A stretch of 64,000 nucleotides of DNA, taken from VXNE01 sp964518405. GTDB taxonomy: Bacteria > Pseudomonadota > Gammaproteobacteria > Pseudomonadales > Azotimanducaceae. The position numbers and the translations under genes are program-made. The stretch spans positions 1-64,000 of the forward strand of contig CAZFGB010000044.1 of assembly GCA_964518405.1 (NCBI GenBank), written 5' to 3'. Below, piece after piece: positions 1 through 8,430 of the stretch. The notes beneath the pieces are model-generated. The model had not been told where the DNA came from. It made no database searches and was given only the letters and a program-made list of their open reading frames with translations. Numbering within the stretch: the stretch's first letter is position 1; each line of letters starts with the position of its first letter.

Positions 1-26
1 AACGGGACGGGCGGGATGGGCGAAAA

Positions 27-87
27 GTAGGCTTGGGCGGGGGTGAAACACGTCGTCGCGAAGCGGCGACGGATTTCATGGCGCTGG
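27..87 (+). repeat. Dispersed repeat family 1, copy A
   Basis: About 60 bases starting GTAGGCTTGGGCGGGGGTG and ending in GACGGATTTCAT plus GCGCT. They closely match a second copy at 34850-34917, which has a 4-base insertion (TGGG) and scattered substitutions. The copy overlaps the start codon of queG, so the repeat supplies the first codons of that gene. The family is not recognised. Confidence 0.6.
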
Positions 88-1148
88 CCGACGAAATCCG
101 CGCCTGGGGCAAGGAGCTCGGATTCCAGCAGGTCGGAATCGCCGACACCGACCTGTCCCGCTGCGCCCCGGACCTGCGCCGCTGGATCGCTCGGGGGCTG
201 AACGGGACGATGGGATACATGGCGCGCAACGTCGACAAGCGCCTGCATCCCGAACGCCTGGTCGATTCCACGATACGGATCATTTCCGCGCGAATGGACT
301 ACATGTCCGACGATGCGTTGCCGGCGCTGCCGCAGAACGACGGCAGCGCCTACGTCGCCCGCTATGCCCTGGGCCGCGACTACCACAAGACCGTGCGCCG
401 AAGACTCGCGCGGCTTGCGAAGCGCATCAACGCGCGCGTGGCCGGCGGCCGCTATCGCGCCTTCGCGGACTCGGCGCCCGTGCTGGAAAAACCCCTCGCG
501 GACAAGGCGGGGCTCGGATGGATGGGGAAGAACACGCTGCTCCTGAACGAAGACGCGGGTTCCATGTTTTTCCTCGGCGAGATCTATACCAATATCCCGC
601 TTCCGCTATCTGCCGCGAACGCGCCGGACCAATGCGGCGCCTGCAAGGCATGCATCAATGTCTGCCCCACCGGGGCCATCCTCGGCCCCCGGCGGCTGGA
701 TGCGAGGAAATGCATTTCCTACCTCACGATAGAGAACAAGGACGCCATTCCGCCGCAACTGCGGGAGGGCGTCGGCAATCGGGTCTTTGGTTGCGACGAC
801 TGTCAGCTCGTCTGCCCCTGGAACCGCTATGCGAAAAAGACCGCGGAGGCGGACTTCGCGCCGCGTCACGGGCTCGACGACGCGAGTCTCGCCGAACTGC
901 TCGGTTGGGACGAAGCGACGTTTGCGGCAAAGACCGAGGGGATGGCGCTCAGGCGCGTCGACTATCGGCAATGGGTTCGCAACCTCGCCGTCGCGGCGGG
1001 GAATGCGCCCTACGGGGAGAAACTGATCGGTCTCCTGCGCCGCCGGCGGGAGGACGCGGACGAGATGGTGACGGAGCACATCGACTGGGCCCTCGCCCGC
1101 CAGGCCACGAATCGACCCGGGGCCGAAACGACCGGAACAGCGGCGTGA
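78..1148 (+). CDS. queG: Epoxyqueuosine reductase
   Basis: Catalyses the last step of queuosine synthesis, reducing epoxyqueuosine to queuosine in tRNA wobble position 34, with cobalamin and two 4Fe-4S clusters, in the cytoplasm. The ferredoxin-like motifs are visible: CGACKACINVCP from about residue 186 and GCDDCQLVCPW from about residue 239, with CISYLTIE between them. The start is the ATG at 78, giving 356 residues, close to the usual family length. An upstream TTG at 33 would add 15 residues encoded inside a dispersed repeat and is unlikely. The genes before it lie outside the window. The family assignment is secure; the exact start is less so, because the repeat overlaps it. Confidence 0.93.
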   Translation: MALADEIRAWGKELGFQQVGIADTDLSRCAPDLRRWIARGLNGTMGYMARNVDKRLHPERLVDSTIRIISARMDYMSDDALPALPQNDGSAYVARYALGRDYHKTVRRRLARLAKRINARVAGGRYRAFADSAPVLEKPLADKAGLGWMGKNTLLLNEDAGSMFFLGEIYTNIPLPLSAANAPDQCGACKACINVCPTGAILGPRRLDARKCISYLTIENKDAIPPQLREGVGNRVFGCDDCQLVCPWNRYAKKTAEADFAPRHGLDDASLAELLGWDEATFAAKTEGMALRRVDYRQWVRNLAVAAGNAPYGEKLIGLLRRRREDADEMVTEHIDWALARQATNRPGAETTGTAA

Positions 1149-1163
1149 CGGCGGCCCCGCGGC

Positions 1164-1703
1164 TCAGGAGCTTCGAAAGAACTTTTCCCGATAGAACCTG
1201 AGTTCATTGATGGAATCGCGAATGTCTTCCAGTGCCCGGTGGGCGTTGTTCTTTCGTATTTGCGAGACAAGCCCGGGACGCCAACGCCAGGCGAGTTCCT
1301 TGATGCTGGATACGTCGATGATGCGGTAGTGCAGGAATGCGGCGACTTCCGGCATGTACTTGATGAGAAACCGCCGGTCCTGCCATATCGTGTTGCCGCA
1401 GAGGGGCGAAGTGCCCTGCTCCGTGTAGCGATTCAGAAAGTCCAGTGTTTGCGCCTCGGCCTCGGTGAGCGAAACGCCGTCGCGGCGCACCCGGTCGACG
1501 AGTCCGGACGCGGTATGGTGTTCGGTGTTCCACGCATCCATCCGGGCGAGCGCCGCCTCCGGTTGGGAAACAGGCAGCACCGGCCCCTCTGCGATCACGT
1601 TGAGTTCGCCATCGGTGATGATCGTCGCGATTTCAAGGATGACGTCGACCTCGGGGTCGAGGCCGGTCATTTCCATGTCCATCCAGACAAGGTGCGGCGG
1701 CAT
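1164..1703 (-). CDS. orn: Oligoribonuclease (DEDDh 3'-5' exonuclease)
   Basis: Degrades short oligoribonucleotides of 2-5 nt, including pGpG from c-di-GMP turnover, to mononucleotides. The protein begins MPPHLVWMDMEMTGLDP, with the first acidic pair Asp9/Glu11 of the DEDDh exonuclease fold, and has HRALEDIRDS near the C-terminus carrying the catalytic His and last Asp. At 179 residues it has the family size. An upstream in-frame ATG at 1748 would add 15 residues that family members lack. It is transcribed away from the rhodanese gene, with about 75 bp between the starts for both promoters. It converges with queG, 15 bp from that stop. Confidence 0.95.
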   Translation of the reverse strand: MPPHLVWMDMEMTGLDPEVDVILEIATIITDGELNVIAEGPVLPVSQPEAALARMDAWNTEHHTASGLVDRVRRDGVSLTEAEAQTLDFLNRYTEQGTSPLCGNTIWQDRRFLIKYMPEVAAFLHYRIIDVSSIKELAWRWRPGLVSQIRKNNAHRALEDIRDSINELRFYREKFFRSS

Positions 1704-1778
1704 GCTTCGCTGCTTGATGGCGTAACTGCGTTTGGGAGCATATATCATTCGGCGGGAGCCCAAACCGCGTTCAGCTGC

Positions 1779-2594
1779 GTGATCCAAGTGACCAGCCCCG
1801 CAATCATTACGGCGAACGAACTCGCCGCTCGGTCGTCCGACGGCGATCTCCTCATCCTGCAGGTCACTTCGCCCGCGGTGTTTGTCCAAGCGCGCATTCC
1901 GGGCGCGGAGCACGTGGCGCCGGCAGACCTTGTTCGGGGCCATCCGCCGGCCCCGGGCGAACTGCCGTCCGAGGCGGCGCTGACGGCGCTGTTCCGTCGC
2001 GTCGGTCTGACTCCCGGACGAACCGTCGTGACCTGCGACGACGAGGGCGGCGGCTGGGCGGGCCGGCTGGCCTGGACGCTGGACGTGATCGGTCACGGCG
2101 ACTGGCTCTATCTCGACGGCGGCTTGCACGCGTGGGCCGCGGCGGGCCTGGGTCTTGAGTCGGGAACGCCGCCTCCGCCGTCTCCTTCCGACATCGACAT
2201 CGCCCTCGAGGCCGGTCCGATCGCGCGTATCGATGCGGTGCGGGAAGCGCTGGAACAGCCGGACCTGACCATCTGGGATTGCCGCAGCGCCGAGGAATAC
2301 GCGGGCGTCAAGGCAACGGCGGCGCGGAACGGACACATCCCCGGGGCGGTGCATCTCGATTGGCTCGACCTGATCGACCGCGGACGCGACATGCGCCTGA
2401 TCGAGAATCTCCACGGCTGTCTCGCGGCGAGCGGAATCGGCCCGGAGCGCGACGTCATCGTCCACTGCCAGACGCACCACCGTTCGGGACTCGCCTACAT
2501 GGCCGCCCGCCTGCTCGGGTTTCCCCGGATTCGCGCTTACCCGGGGTCCTGGTCCGAGTGGGGAAATCGCGGCGACACGCCGATCGAACGTTGA
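1779..2594 (+). CDS. Two-domain rhodanese-like sulfurtransferase
   Basis: A 271-residue tandem rhodanese of the SseA/thiosulfate-sulfurtransferase type, predicted to move sulfane sulfur through a cysteine persulfide. The C-terminal domain has the active loop HCQTHHRSG with the catalytic Cys near residue 230. The N-terminal domain also keeps a Cys, in VVTCDDEGGGWAGR, where many tandem rhodaneses have Asp. The substrate cannot be read from sequence. The start is taken as the GTG at 1779; a GTG at 1788 is also possible. The stop overlaps the TTG start of psd (TTGA), so the two are probably translationally coupled. Confidence 0.85.
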   Translation: MIQVTSPAIITANELAARSSDGDLLILQVTSPAVFVQARIPGAEHVAPADLVRGHPPAPGELPSEAALTALFRRVGLTPGRTVVTCDDEGGGWAGRLAWTLDVIGHGDWLYLDGGLHAWAAAGLGLESGTPPPPSPSDIDIALEAGPIARIDAVREALEQPDLTIWDCRSAEEYAGVKATAARNGHIPGAVHLDWLDLIDRGRDMRLIENLHGCLAASGIGPERDVIVHCQTHHRSGLAYMAARLLGFPRIRAYPGSWSEWGNRGDTPIER

Positions 2595-3415
2595 ACCCGA
2601 CCGCGCTGCTTCAGGCGCTGCCGACCCAGGCGATCTCGCGCCTGGCGGGTTTCCTTGGGCGAACGGAGATCCGTCCGATCTCCGATGCGCTGGTGCATGC
2701 CTTCGCGCAGCGCTACGGCGTCGACCTGGGCGAGGCCGAACGGTCGTCGCTGGGCGAGTACAGGTCGTTCAACGACTTCTTCACGCGTCGCCTGAAACCG
2801 GGGGCGCGTCCCGTTCCGGACGACGCGCGGACGGTCGTCAGTCCGGCGGACGGCTTCCTGAGTCAGCTCGGCGTCGTCGAAGACGGCCAGCTGTTGCAGG
2901 CAAAAGGCCACAGGTATTCCGCGGCGGCGCTGTTGACCGACGCGGACTTGGCGCGCCGGTACCGGGGCGGCACCTTCGTCACGGTCTACCTGTCGCCGAG
3001 GGACTACCATCGCGTCCACGCGCCCGCCGCCGGACGCCTTGTCCGCACCATCGAGGTTCCCGGCCGGCTGTTCCCGGTGAACGAGGGATCCCAGGCGTCG
3101 ATTTCAGGACTTTTTTGCCGCAACGAGCGGCTCGTTTGCGACTTCGACGGCTACGCCCTGGTTTTCGTCGGCGCGCTGATCGTCGCGAGCATCGAGACGG
3201 CGTGGCCGGATGGTCCGCATTCCCCCTACCGGATGAGACTGGAGCGTCGAGCCGGGAAGCGCTTCGGTCGCGCCGACGAGGTGGGCAGGTTCCTGCTCGG
3301 CTCGACCGCGATCGCGCTGTTTCCGCCTGGCGCGCTGGCACTCGATGCGGATCTCGAACCGGGCATGCCCGTGCGCATGGGCCAACGCATCGGCCTCGGT
3401 TCGTCGGCGACGTAA
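2591..3415 (+). CDS. psd: Phosphatidylserine decarboxylase proenzyme
   Basis: Inner-membrane enzyme that converts phosphatidylserine to phosphatidylethanolamine. The self-cleavage motif LGST is at about residues 236-239, where Ser238 becomes the pyruvoyl group of the alpha chain. Other family signatures are FNDFFTRRLKPGARP, VSPADG and YLSPRDYHRVHAP. The protein has 274 residues, typical of bacterial Psd. The start is the TTG at 2591, overlapping the rhodanese stop; no ATG fits the conserved N-terminus. It ends 8 bp before the convergent epmA stop. Confidence 0.94.
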   Translation: MNPTALLQALPTQAISRLAGFLGRTEIRPISDALVHAFAQRYGVDLGEAERSSLGEYRSFNDFFTRRLKPGARPVPDDARTVVSPADGFLSQLGVVEDGQLLQAKGHRYSAAALLTDADLARRYRGGTFVTVYLSPRDYHRVHAPAAGRLVRTIEVPGRLFPVNEGSQASISGLFCRNERLVCDFDGYALVFVGALIVASIETAWPDGPHSPYRMRLERRAGKRFGRADEVGRFLLGSTAIALFPPGALALDADLEPGMPVRMGQRIGLGSSAT

Positions 3416-3422
3416 AACGGCG

Positions 3423-4271
3423 TCATGCCCGGTCGCAAGGGAATGGCAGGACGTCCGCCAGGACGTCGACGCCCAGCTTGAGGGCCACCAGCCGGTCGAA
3501 TCCCACCGCAACGCCGGCGCAGTCCGGCAAACCGCGGGCATGGGCCGACAGGAATGTCCTGTCGATGTCGGGTACCGGCTGATTCCTTTCGCAGCGCAGG
3601 AGGTTGTCTTCGACCAAACGCCGGGCGAGTTCCTCGACATCCTTCAGTTCGTGATACCCGTTCGCGACCTCCAGGCCGTCCACGACGAGTTCGAACCGGG
3701 CGGCGACGCCATTGGAGATTCGGGCCAGTGCGGCCTGGCGCACCGGGTAGCCGGTAACGAATACGCGTCTGCCCGCCAACTCCGAAATGGCGTCGGCGAT
3801 GGCGAGGTCCAGCGCTTCGGTGCTGGCGGCATCGATGTCGACGGCGGCGAGACTTTCGAAGGTGCGTCGCTCGTACTCCGACGGGCCGAGCAGCGCGTCG
3901 ATCAGCTCGGCGACCTCGCGCATCAGGTCATCGGCGTCGAAACCGAGCCGGTACCACTCGAGCATGGTGAATTCGGGGTTGTGCCATCGGCCGGCTTCGT
4001 CCGCCCGGAAAACGGGACCGATGCTGAAAATGGAGGGCCCTCCGGCGGCGAGCAGGCGCTTCATGTGGTACTCGGGCGACGGTTGAAGGTAACGGCCGTC
4101 CCGGGTCTGGATGCACTCGATCGCCGGATCGGTGACGGCGTGTCGCCCGAGCACGGGCGTTTGCACTTCGAGAACGCCGCGCTGCTCGAAAAAACGCCGG
4201 ATGGTGCGGAGCATGAGGGCCCGCACCTTGAGCGTTTCGATGCCGCAGGCGGGTTCCCGGGCGGGGGTCAA
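3423..4271 (-). CDS. epmA: EF-P lysine ligase
   Basis: A class II lysyl-tRNA-synthetase paralogue (PoxA/GenX/YjeA) that attaches beta-lysine to a lysine of EF-P. The motif-1 region FFEQRGVLEVQTP, motif 2 with FRADEAGRWHNPEFTMLEWYR, in part, and the C-terminal motif 3 GVAVGFDRLVALKLG are all visible; the anticodon-binding domain is absent, as expected. It has 282 residues, shorter than the roughly 325 of E. coli EpmA, mostly at the N-terminus. The TTG start overlaps the efp stop, so modifier and substrate are co-translated. The aminomutase EpmB that makes beta-lysine is not in this window. Confidence 0.92.
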   Translation of the reverse strand: MTPAREPACGIETLKVRALMLRTIRRFFEQRGVLEVQTPVLGRHAVTDPAIECIQTRDGRYLQPSPEYHMKRLLAAGGPSIFSIGPVFRADEAGRWHNPEFTMLEWYRLGFDADDLMREVAELIDALLGPSEYERRTFESLAAVDIDAASTEALDLAIADAISELAGRRVFVTGYPVRQAALARISNGVAARFELVVDGLEVANGYHELKDVEELARRLVEDNLLRCERNQPVPDIDRTFLSAHARGLPDCAGVAVGFDRLVALKLGVDVLADVLPFPCDRA

Positions 4272-4840
4272 CTCTTGACCCGGCCGACGTATTCCCCGGT
4301 GCGCGTGTCGATACGGAGGACATCGCCGATATTGACGAACAGGGGCACCTTCACGGTGGCGCCGGTCGTCAACGTGGCGGGCTTAGTCGCTCCCTGGGCG
4401 GTGTCTCCTTTCAGGCCGGGGTCGGTGTCGGCAACCTCGAGCTCAACGAAATTCGGTGGCGTGACGGAGATAGGATCACCGTTCCAGAGCGTGACCATGA
4501 ACGGGTCCTGCTCCTTCAGCCAGTTCAACGCCTCGGAGACGGCCGCATGTCCCGCCGCCAACTGTTCGTAGCTGCCGTCGGTCCTCATGAAGTGCCAGAA
4601 CTGCCCGTCCGTGTAGAGGTACTCCATTTCGACCTCCATGACATCGGCGGCCTCGATGGTTTCGCCGCTCTTGAAGGTGCGTTCCCAGACGCGCCCGGTC
4701 TTCAGGTTGCGGAACTTGACGCGATTGAACGCCTGCCCCTTGCCCGGCTTGACGAATTCGTTTTCGATGATCGAACAGGGATCCGCCTCGAGCAGAACCT
4801 TCAGGCCGGCTCGGAATTCATTGGTCGCGTAGGTGGCCAT
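4268..4840 (-). CDS. efp: Translation elongation factor P
   Basis: Relieves ribosome stalling at polyproline stretches. The start MATYATNEF places the acceptor lysine exactly at position 34 in the loop EFVKPGKGQAF, the site modified by EpmA. Three beta-barrel domains and 190 residues match the family. An upstream in-frame ATG (4951) would add 37 residues not seen in EF-P. It is the first gene of a two-gene leftward operon with epmA. About 210 bp of non-coding sequence separate it from the divergent membrane-protein gene. Confidence 0.96.
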   Translation of the reverse strand: MATYATNEFRAGLKVLLEADPCSIIENEFVKPGKGQAFNRVKFRNLKTGRVWERTFKSGETIEAADVMEVEMEYLYTDGQFWHFMRTDGSYEQLAAGHAAVSEALNWLKEQDPFMVTLWNGDPISVTPPNFVELEVADTDPGLKGDTAQGATKPATLTTGATVKVPLFVNIGDVLRIDTRTGEYVGRVKS

Positions 4841-5053
4841 GTTTTTTGCGAGCTCGGGAAAATGCGAATGATACGCGAACGGTCGGGGACGCAGAACGCT
4901 CCCATGGATCGCCCGCTGTCGCGGCGCATCACTCCATGGGATGCGAAGCACCGCGGCGCCTGTGACGTCGCCGAATCGATGTCGGCGGTGAGTCCTTGAA
5001 TTGAGTTCCGATGCGCCGCCGTGCTACGGTCGGAGGATTCGCTCCCCCTCGGT

Positions 5054-6220
5054 GTGATTCCAACGTCAGTGTTTCAGTTCATCCGACGCGTCCCGGCGGC
5101 GGTGCTTGCGTCCGTCGCTGGATTCATGGTCGCGACGGTGGTGATTTTCGTATTGGTGGACCACGTGCTGGAGCGGCGCGCGCTCGCGCGCATGGACCGT
5201 TTCGGCGATTCCTTGGGTACGTTGGCGGCGGAACTGGCGGTCGAGCCCATGCTGCGGCCGAACCCCGTGGCGATCGGCAATCTCGGTCATCGCATGCAGT
5301 CCTTCGATGAAGTGGTGGGATTCAGCGTCTATACCGTCGATGATCGCGTTCTGGTGTTCGCCGGTCGCGACGCGAAGGATGCGGGAACCGTGCACTATAC
5401 GTATCCGGTAACGGTGGATGATGCGGTGGTCGGCTACGCGCGCGTCGTGCTGGATCGCGGGCGATTTCGGCCGTCGGTCGCGGAGCTGGCTTTCCTGTCG
5501 GCTCCGTTCTGGCTGCTCGCGCTGGCCTGCACCATAGGTCTGGTGGTCGTTAGCCGCCGCATGGGCCGAACCGCCAATGTGCGTTCCGGACCCCGGACGC
5601 ACGATGACGTCCAGGCCGCATTCGTTCTGGTGGTCAACCTGTTCGATCAGAACAATGTCCATCCGGAGGAAAAGGGGACGGTGCTGGGGCTGGCGCTGGA
5701 ACGGACGGATCAGCTGGCGAACATCTACGGAGGCAGGGCGGAGCCATTGATGGGTACCGGGATCCTCGTGGTGTTCGCCGATAGCGGAAGCAGCGATCGT
5801 TGCTTCGAGGTGATTTGCGCCGCGCTGTTGGCAGCGCGGGTGATGGCCCTCGCCAGCTTCCGGCGCGCCGCGCGCTCGCGCCCGACGTTTCGCTTCGGCC
5901 TGCATCGTTGCGGCGAGCCTGGCCCGGACGCGACCGTCGAGGAGTCCGAGGAGGTTCGCGAGGCATTGCTTCTGTCCGCCTTGGCCCCGGATGGGAAGCT
6001 TGCGGTCAGCGAGGAGGTGTTCTCCCGGATCGACCGGCCGGACAAGCTGTCGGCGGACCTGTCGGCTCGCCGAGCCATGGAAGCCCTGGCTGGGACCAGC
6101 CTGAGCGGATACCGCCTCGTCCACGACGCGCTCGGTTCGTACGGAACCGTGATCGAACGCCAGGCTCAGCTCTTTGCCGGACGGCGCCGCTCTTCCACTT
6201 CGAGGGCGGATACCCGCTGA
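5054..6220 (+). CDS. AhpA/YtjB-like membrane protein with decayed cyclase-like domain
   Basis: About 388 residues. A transmembrane helix near the N-terminus (AAVLASVAGFMVATVVIFVLV, in part) is followed by an extracytoplasmic segment with VGYARVVLD, similar to SMP-domain (AhpA/YtjB) proteins, and then a second helix (APFWLLALACTIGLVVV). The cytoplasmic part resembles a class III nucleotide cyclase fold (VVNLFDQN, YGGRAEPLMGTGILVVFAD, FRFGLHRCGE), but the metal-binding Asp pattern and the GDG turn are lost, so cyclase activity is unlikely. Position beside parC fits AhpA-like genes in pseudomonads. The start is uncertain: GTG at 5054 or GTG at 5021. It overlaps the convergent parC by 55 bp. Confidence 0.6.
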   Translation: MIPTSVFQFIRRVPAAVLASVAGFMVATVVIFVLVDHVLERRALARMDRFGDSLGTLAAELAVEPMLRPNPVAIGNLGHRMQSFDEVVGFSVYTVDDRVLVFAGRDAKDAGTVHYTYPVTVDDAVVGYARVVLDRGRFRPSVAELAFLSAPFWLLALACTIGLVVVSRRMGRTANVRSGPRTHDDVQAAFVLVVNLFDQNNVHPEEKGTVLGLALERTDQLANIYGGRAEPLMGTGILVVFADSGSSDRCFEVICAALLAARVMALASFRRAARSRPTFRFGLHRCGEPGPDATVEESEEVREALLLSALAPDGKLAVSEEVFSRIDRPDKLSADLSARRAMEALAGTSLSGYRLVHDALGSYGTVIERQAQLFAGRRRSSTSRADTR

Positions 6221-8430
6221 AGGCCCCGCGGCAGGAGGCGGCCGCGCCGGGCGCGTTCGCCCATGTAGCCTGCCAGGTTCTTGAATGGCAATTTCATCTT
6301 CCGTCCGCCGGCGCGCACGATCAGGCGGTCTCCCTTGCCGATGGGAACGATGCCGGCCAGGAACTCCTCGCGGGCCTTTGAGGTCTCTGGGGGGATGTTG
6401 ATGATTTTGTTGCCCTTGCCGCGCGTCAGTTCGGGCAGGTCTGATGTGGGAAAGACCAGCAGGCGCCCCCGGTTCGTCGCCGCGGCGACGTGGCTCTTGT
6501 CCGCAACCGGTGACGGCGTCATGACCAGGCTGTCCTTCGGCACGGTCAGCACGCTCTTTCCCGCGCGGTTCTTTGTCGTCATTGCTCCGATGGTTCCCAC
6601 GAAGCCGTAGCCCAAGTCCGACGCCATGAGAATCCTGGTATCGGCCGAACCGATCAGCGTACCGACGAAACGCGCGCCTTCGGGCGGGTTCAGGCGACCG
6701 GTCAGCGGTTCGCCCTGGCCCCGGGACGACGGCAGCGTATGCGCGGCGACCGAATAGCAGCGTCCGGTCGAGTCGAAGAACAGCAGCGTGTCGTTGGTGC
6801 GCCCGCGGCAGAATGCGCCGAGTTCATCGCCGGCCCTATAGGACAGCGCCTCGGCGTCGATCTCGTGACCCTTGGCGGAACGCACCCAACCCTTCGCCGA
6901 CAGGATGACGGTGATCGGTTCATTGGACACGAGTTCCTCGGCGGCGAACGGGCGCGCCTCCTCGGCTTCGAGGAATTCGGAACGCCGCCGGTCGCCGAAC
7001 TTCTCGGCGTCGGCGTCGAGCTCGCGCTTGATCAGGGTCTTGAGGCGCGAACTCGAACCGAGAATGCTTTCCAACTCGTCGCGCTCGTCGTTGAGGGCGG
7101 CTCGCTCATCGACGAGCGCGTTCTCCTCGAGCCTGGCGAGTTGGCGCAACCGCAGGTCCAGAATAGCGGTCGTCTGCTCGGACGTGAGGTCGAACCGGGC
7201 CATGAGCTGCGCAGCCGGATCGTCTTCCTCCCGGATGATCCTGATCACTTCGTCGAGGTTGAAGAATGCCCTGAGCAGGCCGTCGACGATGTGCAGCCGG
7301 GCATCGATCTGATCCCGGCGGAACGCGAGGCGGGCGCGCACGGTGATGCGCCGGAACTTGAGCCACTCCGCCAGCAGCGCCTTCAAGCCCAGCACCTTCG
7401 GCTTCTGGTCGAGTCCGATGACGTTGAAATTGATGCGGTAGCTGCGTTCGAGATCGGTCGAAGCGAACAGGTGGCTCATGACCCGCTCGATATCGACGCG
7501 ATTGGACCGCGGCACGATGACGACGCGGGTCGGACTCTCGTGGTCGGACTCGTCCCGCACGTCCACCAGCATCGGCAAACGGCGGGCGTGCATCTGCTGC
7601 GCGATCTGCTCCACGATCTTGGACGAGGATGTCTGGTGGGGAAGCGCATCCACGACGATCTCGCCGTTCTCCAGGGCGTAGCGGGCGCGGGCGCGCACCG
7701 AGCCGCGTCCGGCCCGGTAGGCCGCGAGCAGGTCTTCGGGCGGCGTGACGATGAGCGCTTCGGAGGGGAAGTCCGGCCCCGGGATGTGTTCCATCAGGTC
7801 CCGATCGGTGGCGTCCGGCTGGTCGAGCAGGCGGACGCAGGCGGCCACCACCTCCCGCAGATTGTGCGGCAGGACATCCGTCGCCATGCCGACGGCGATG
7901 CCGGTGCAGCCGTTCAGCAATACCACCGGAACGCGCGCGGGAAGCACTTTCGGCTCGTCCACCGTGCCGTCGAAGTTGGGAACGAAATCGACGGTGCCCT
8001 GGCCGACCTCGGACAGCAGCAATTCCGCGTACCTCGATAATCGCGCCTCCGTGTAGCGCTGGGCGGCGAAGGACTTGGGATCGTCCGGCGCGCCCCAGTT
8101 CCCCTGTCCTTCGATCAGCGGATAGCGCAGCGAGAAGGGCTGCGCCATGAGCGCCATGGCTTCATAGCAGGCGTTTTCGCCGTGCGGATGGAACCGTCCC
8201 AGCACTTCGCCCACCGTGCGCGCGGACTTCGCGAACTTCGCCTGCGGCGATAGTCCAAGCCGCGACATCGCATAGACGATGCGCCGCTGCACCGGCTTCA
8301 GACCGTCGCCGCAATGCGGCAGCGCGCGGTCGTTGATGACGTACATCGAATAGTCGAGGTACGCCTTCTCCGAGTACTGCCAGAGCGGAACCGATTCGGT
8401 GCCGTTGGCGGTGTCCGGGGTTTCGGTCAT
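6166..8430 (-). CDS. parC: DNA topoisomerase IV subunit A
   Basis: Breaks and rejoins DNA to separate linked daughter chromosomes, in complex with ParE. The catalytic tyrosine is Tyr126 in AAQRYTEARLS. The N-terminal breakage domain (DGLKPVQRRIVYAM, GRFHPHGE) and C-terminal beta-pinwheel are present in 754 residues, the usual ParC length. In the quinolone-determining region the residues equivalent to E. coli Asp79-Ser80 are Glu85-Asn86. The ATG start overlaps the parE stop (ATGA), so the pair is coupled. The 3' end overlaps the convergent gene by 55 bp. Confidence 0.97.
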   Translation of the reverse strand: MTETPDTANGTESVPLWQYSEKAYLDYSMYVINDRALPHCGDGLKPVQRRIVYAMSRLGLSPQAKFAKSARTVGEVLGRFHPHGENACYEAMALMAQPFSLRYPLIEGQGNWGAPDDPKSFAAQRYTEARLSRYAELLLSEVGQGTVDFVPNFDGTVDEPKVLPARVPVVLLNGCTGIAVGMATDVLPHNLREVVAACVRLLDQPDATDRDLMEHIPGPDFPSEALIVTPPEDLLAAYRAGRGSVRARARYALENGEIVVDALPHQTSSSKIVEQIAQQMHARRLPMLVDVRDESDHESPTRVVIVPRSNRVDIERVMSHLFASTDLERSYRINFNVIGLDQKPKVLGLKALLAEWLKFRRITVRARLAFRRDQIDARLHIVDGLLRAFFNLDEVIRIIREEDDPAAQLMARFDLTSEQTTAILDLRLRQLARLEENALVDERAALNDERDELESILGSSSRLKTLIKRELDADAEKFGDRRRSEFLEAEEARPFAAEELVSNEPITVILSAKGWVRSAKGHEIDAEALSYRAGDELGAFCRGRTNDTLLFFDSTGRCYSVAAHTLPSSRGQGEPLTGRLNPPEGARFVGTLIGSADTRILMASDLGYGFVGTIGAMTTKNRAGKSVLTVPKDSLVMTPSPVADKSHVAAATNRGRLLVFPTSDLPELTRGKGNKIINIPPETSKAREEFLAGIVPIGKGDRLIVRAGGRKMKLPFKNLAGYMGERARRGRLLPRGLQRVSALEVEERRRPAKS

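Noticed and set aside
5054..6220. Active adenylate or guanylate cyclase
   Set aside because: The metal-binding aspartates and the GDG turn of class III cyclases are missing.
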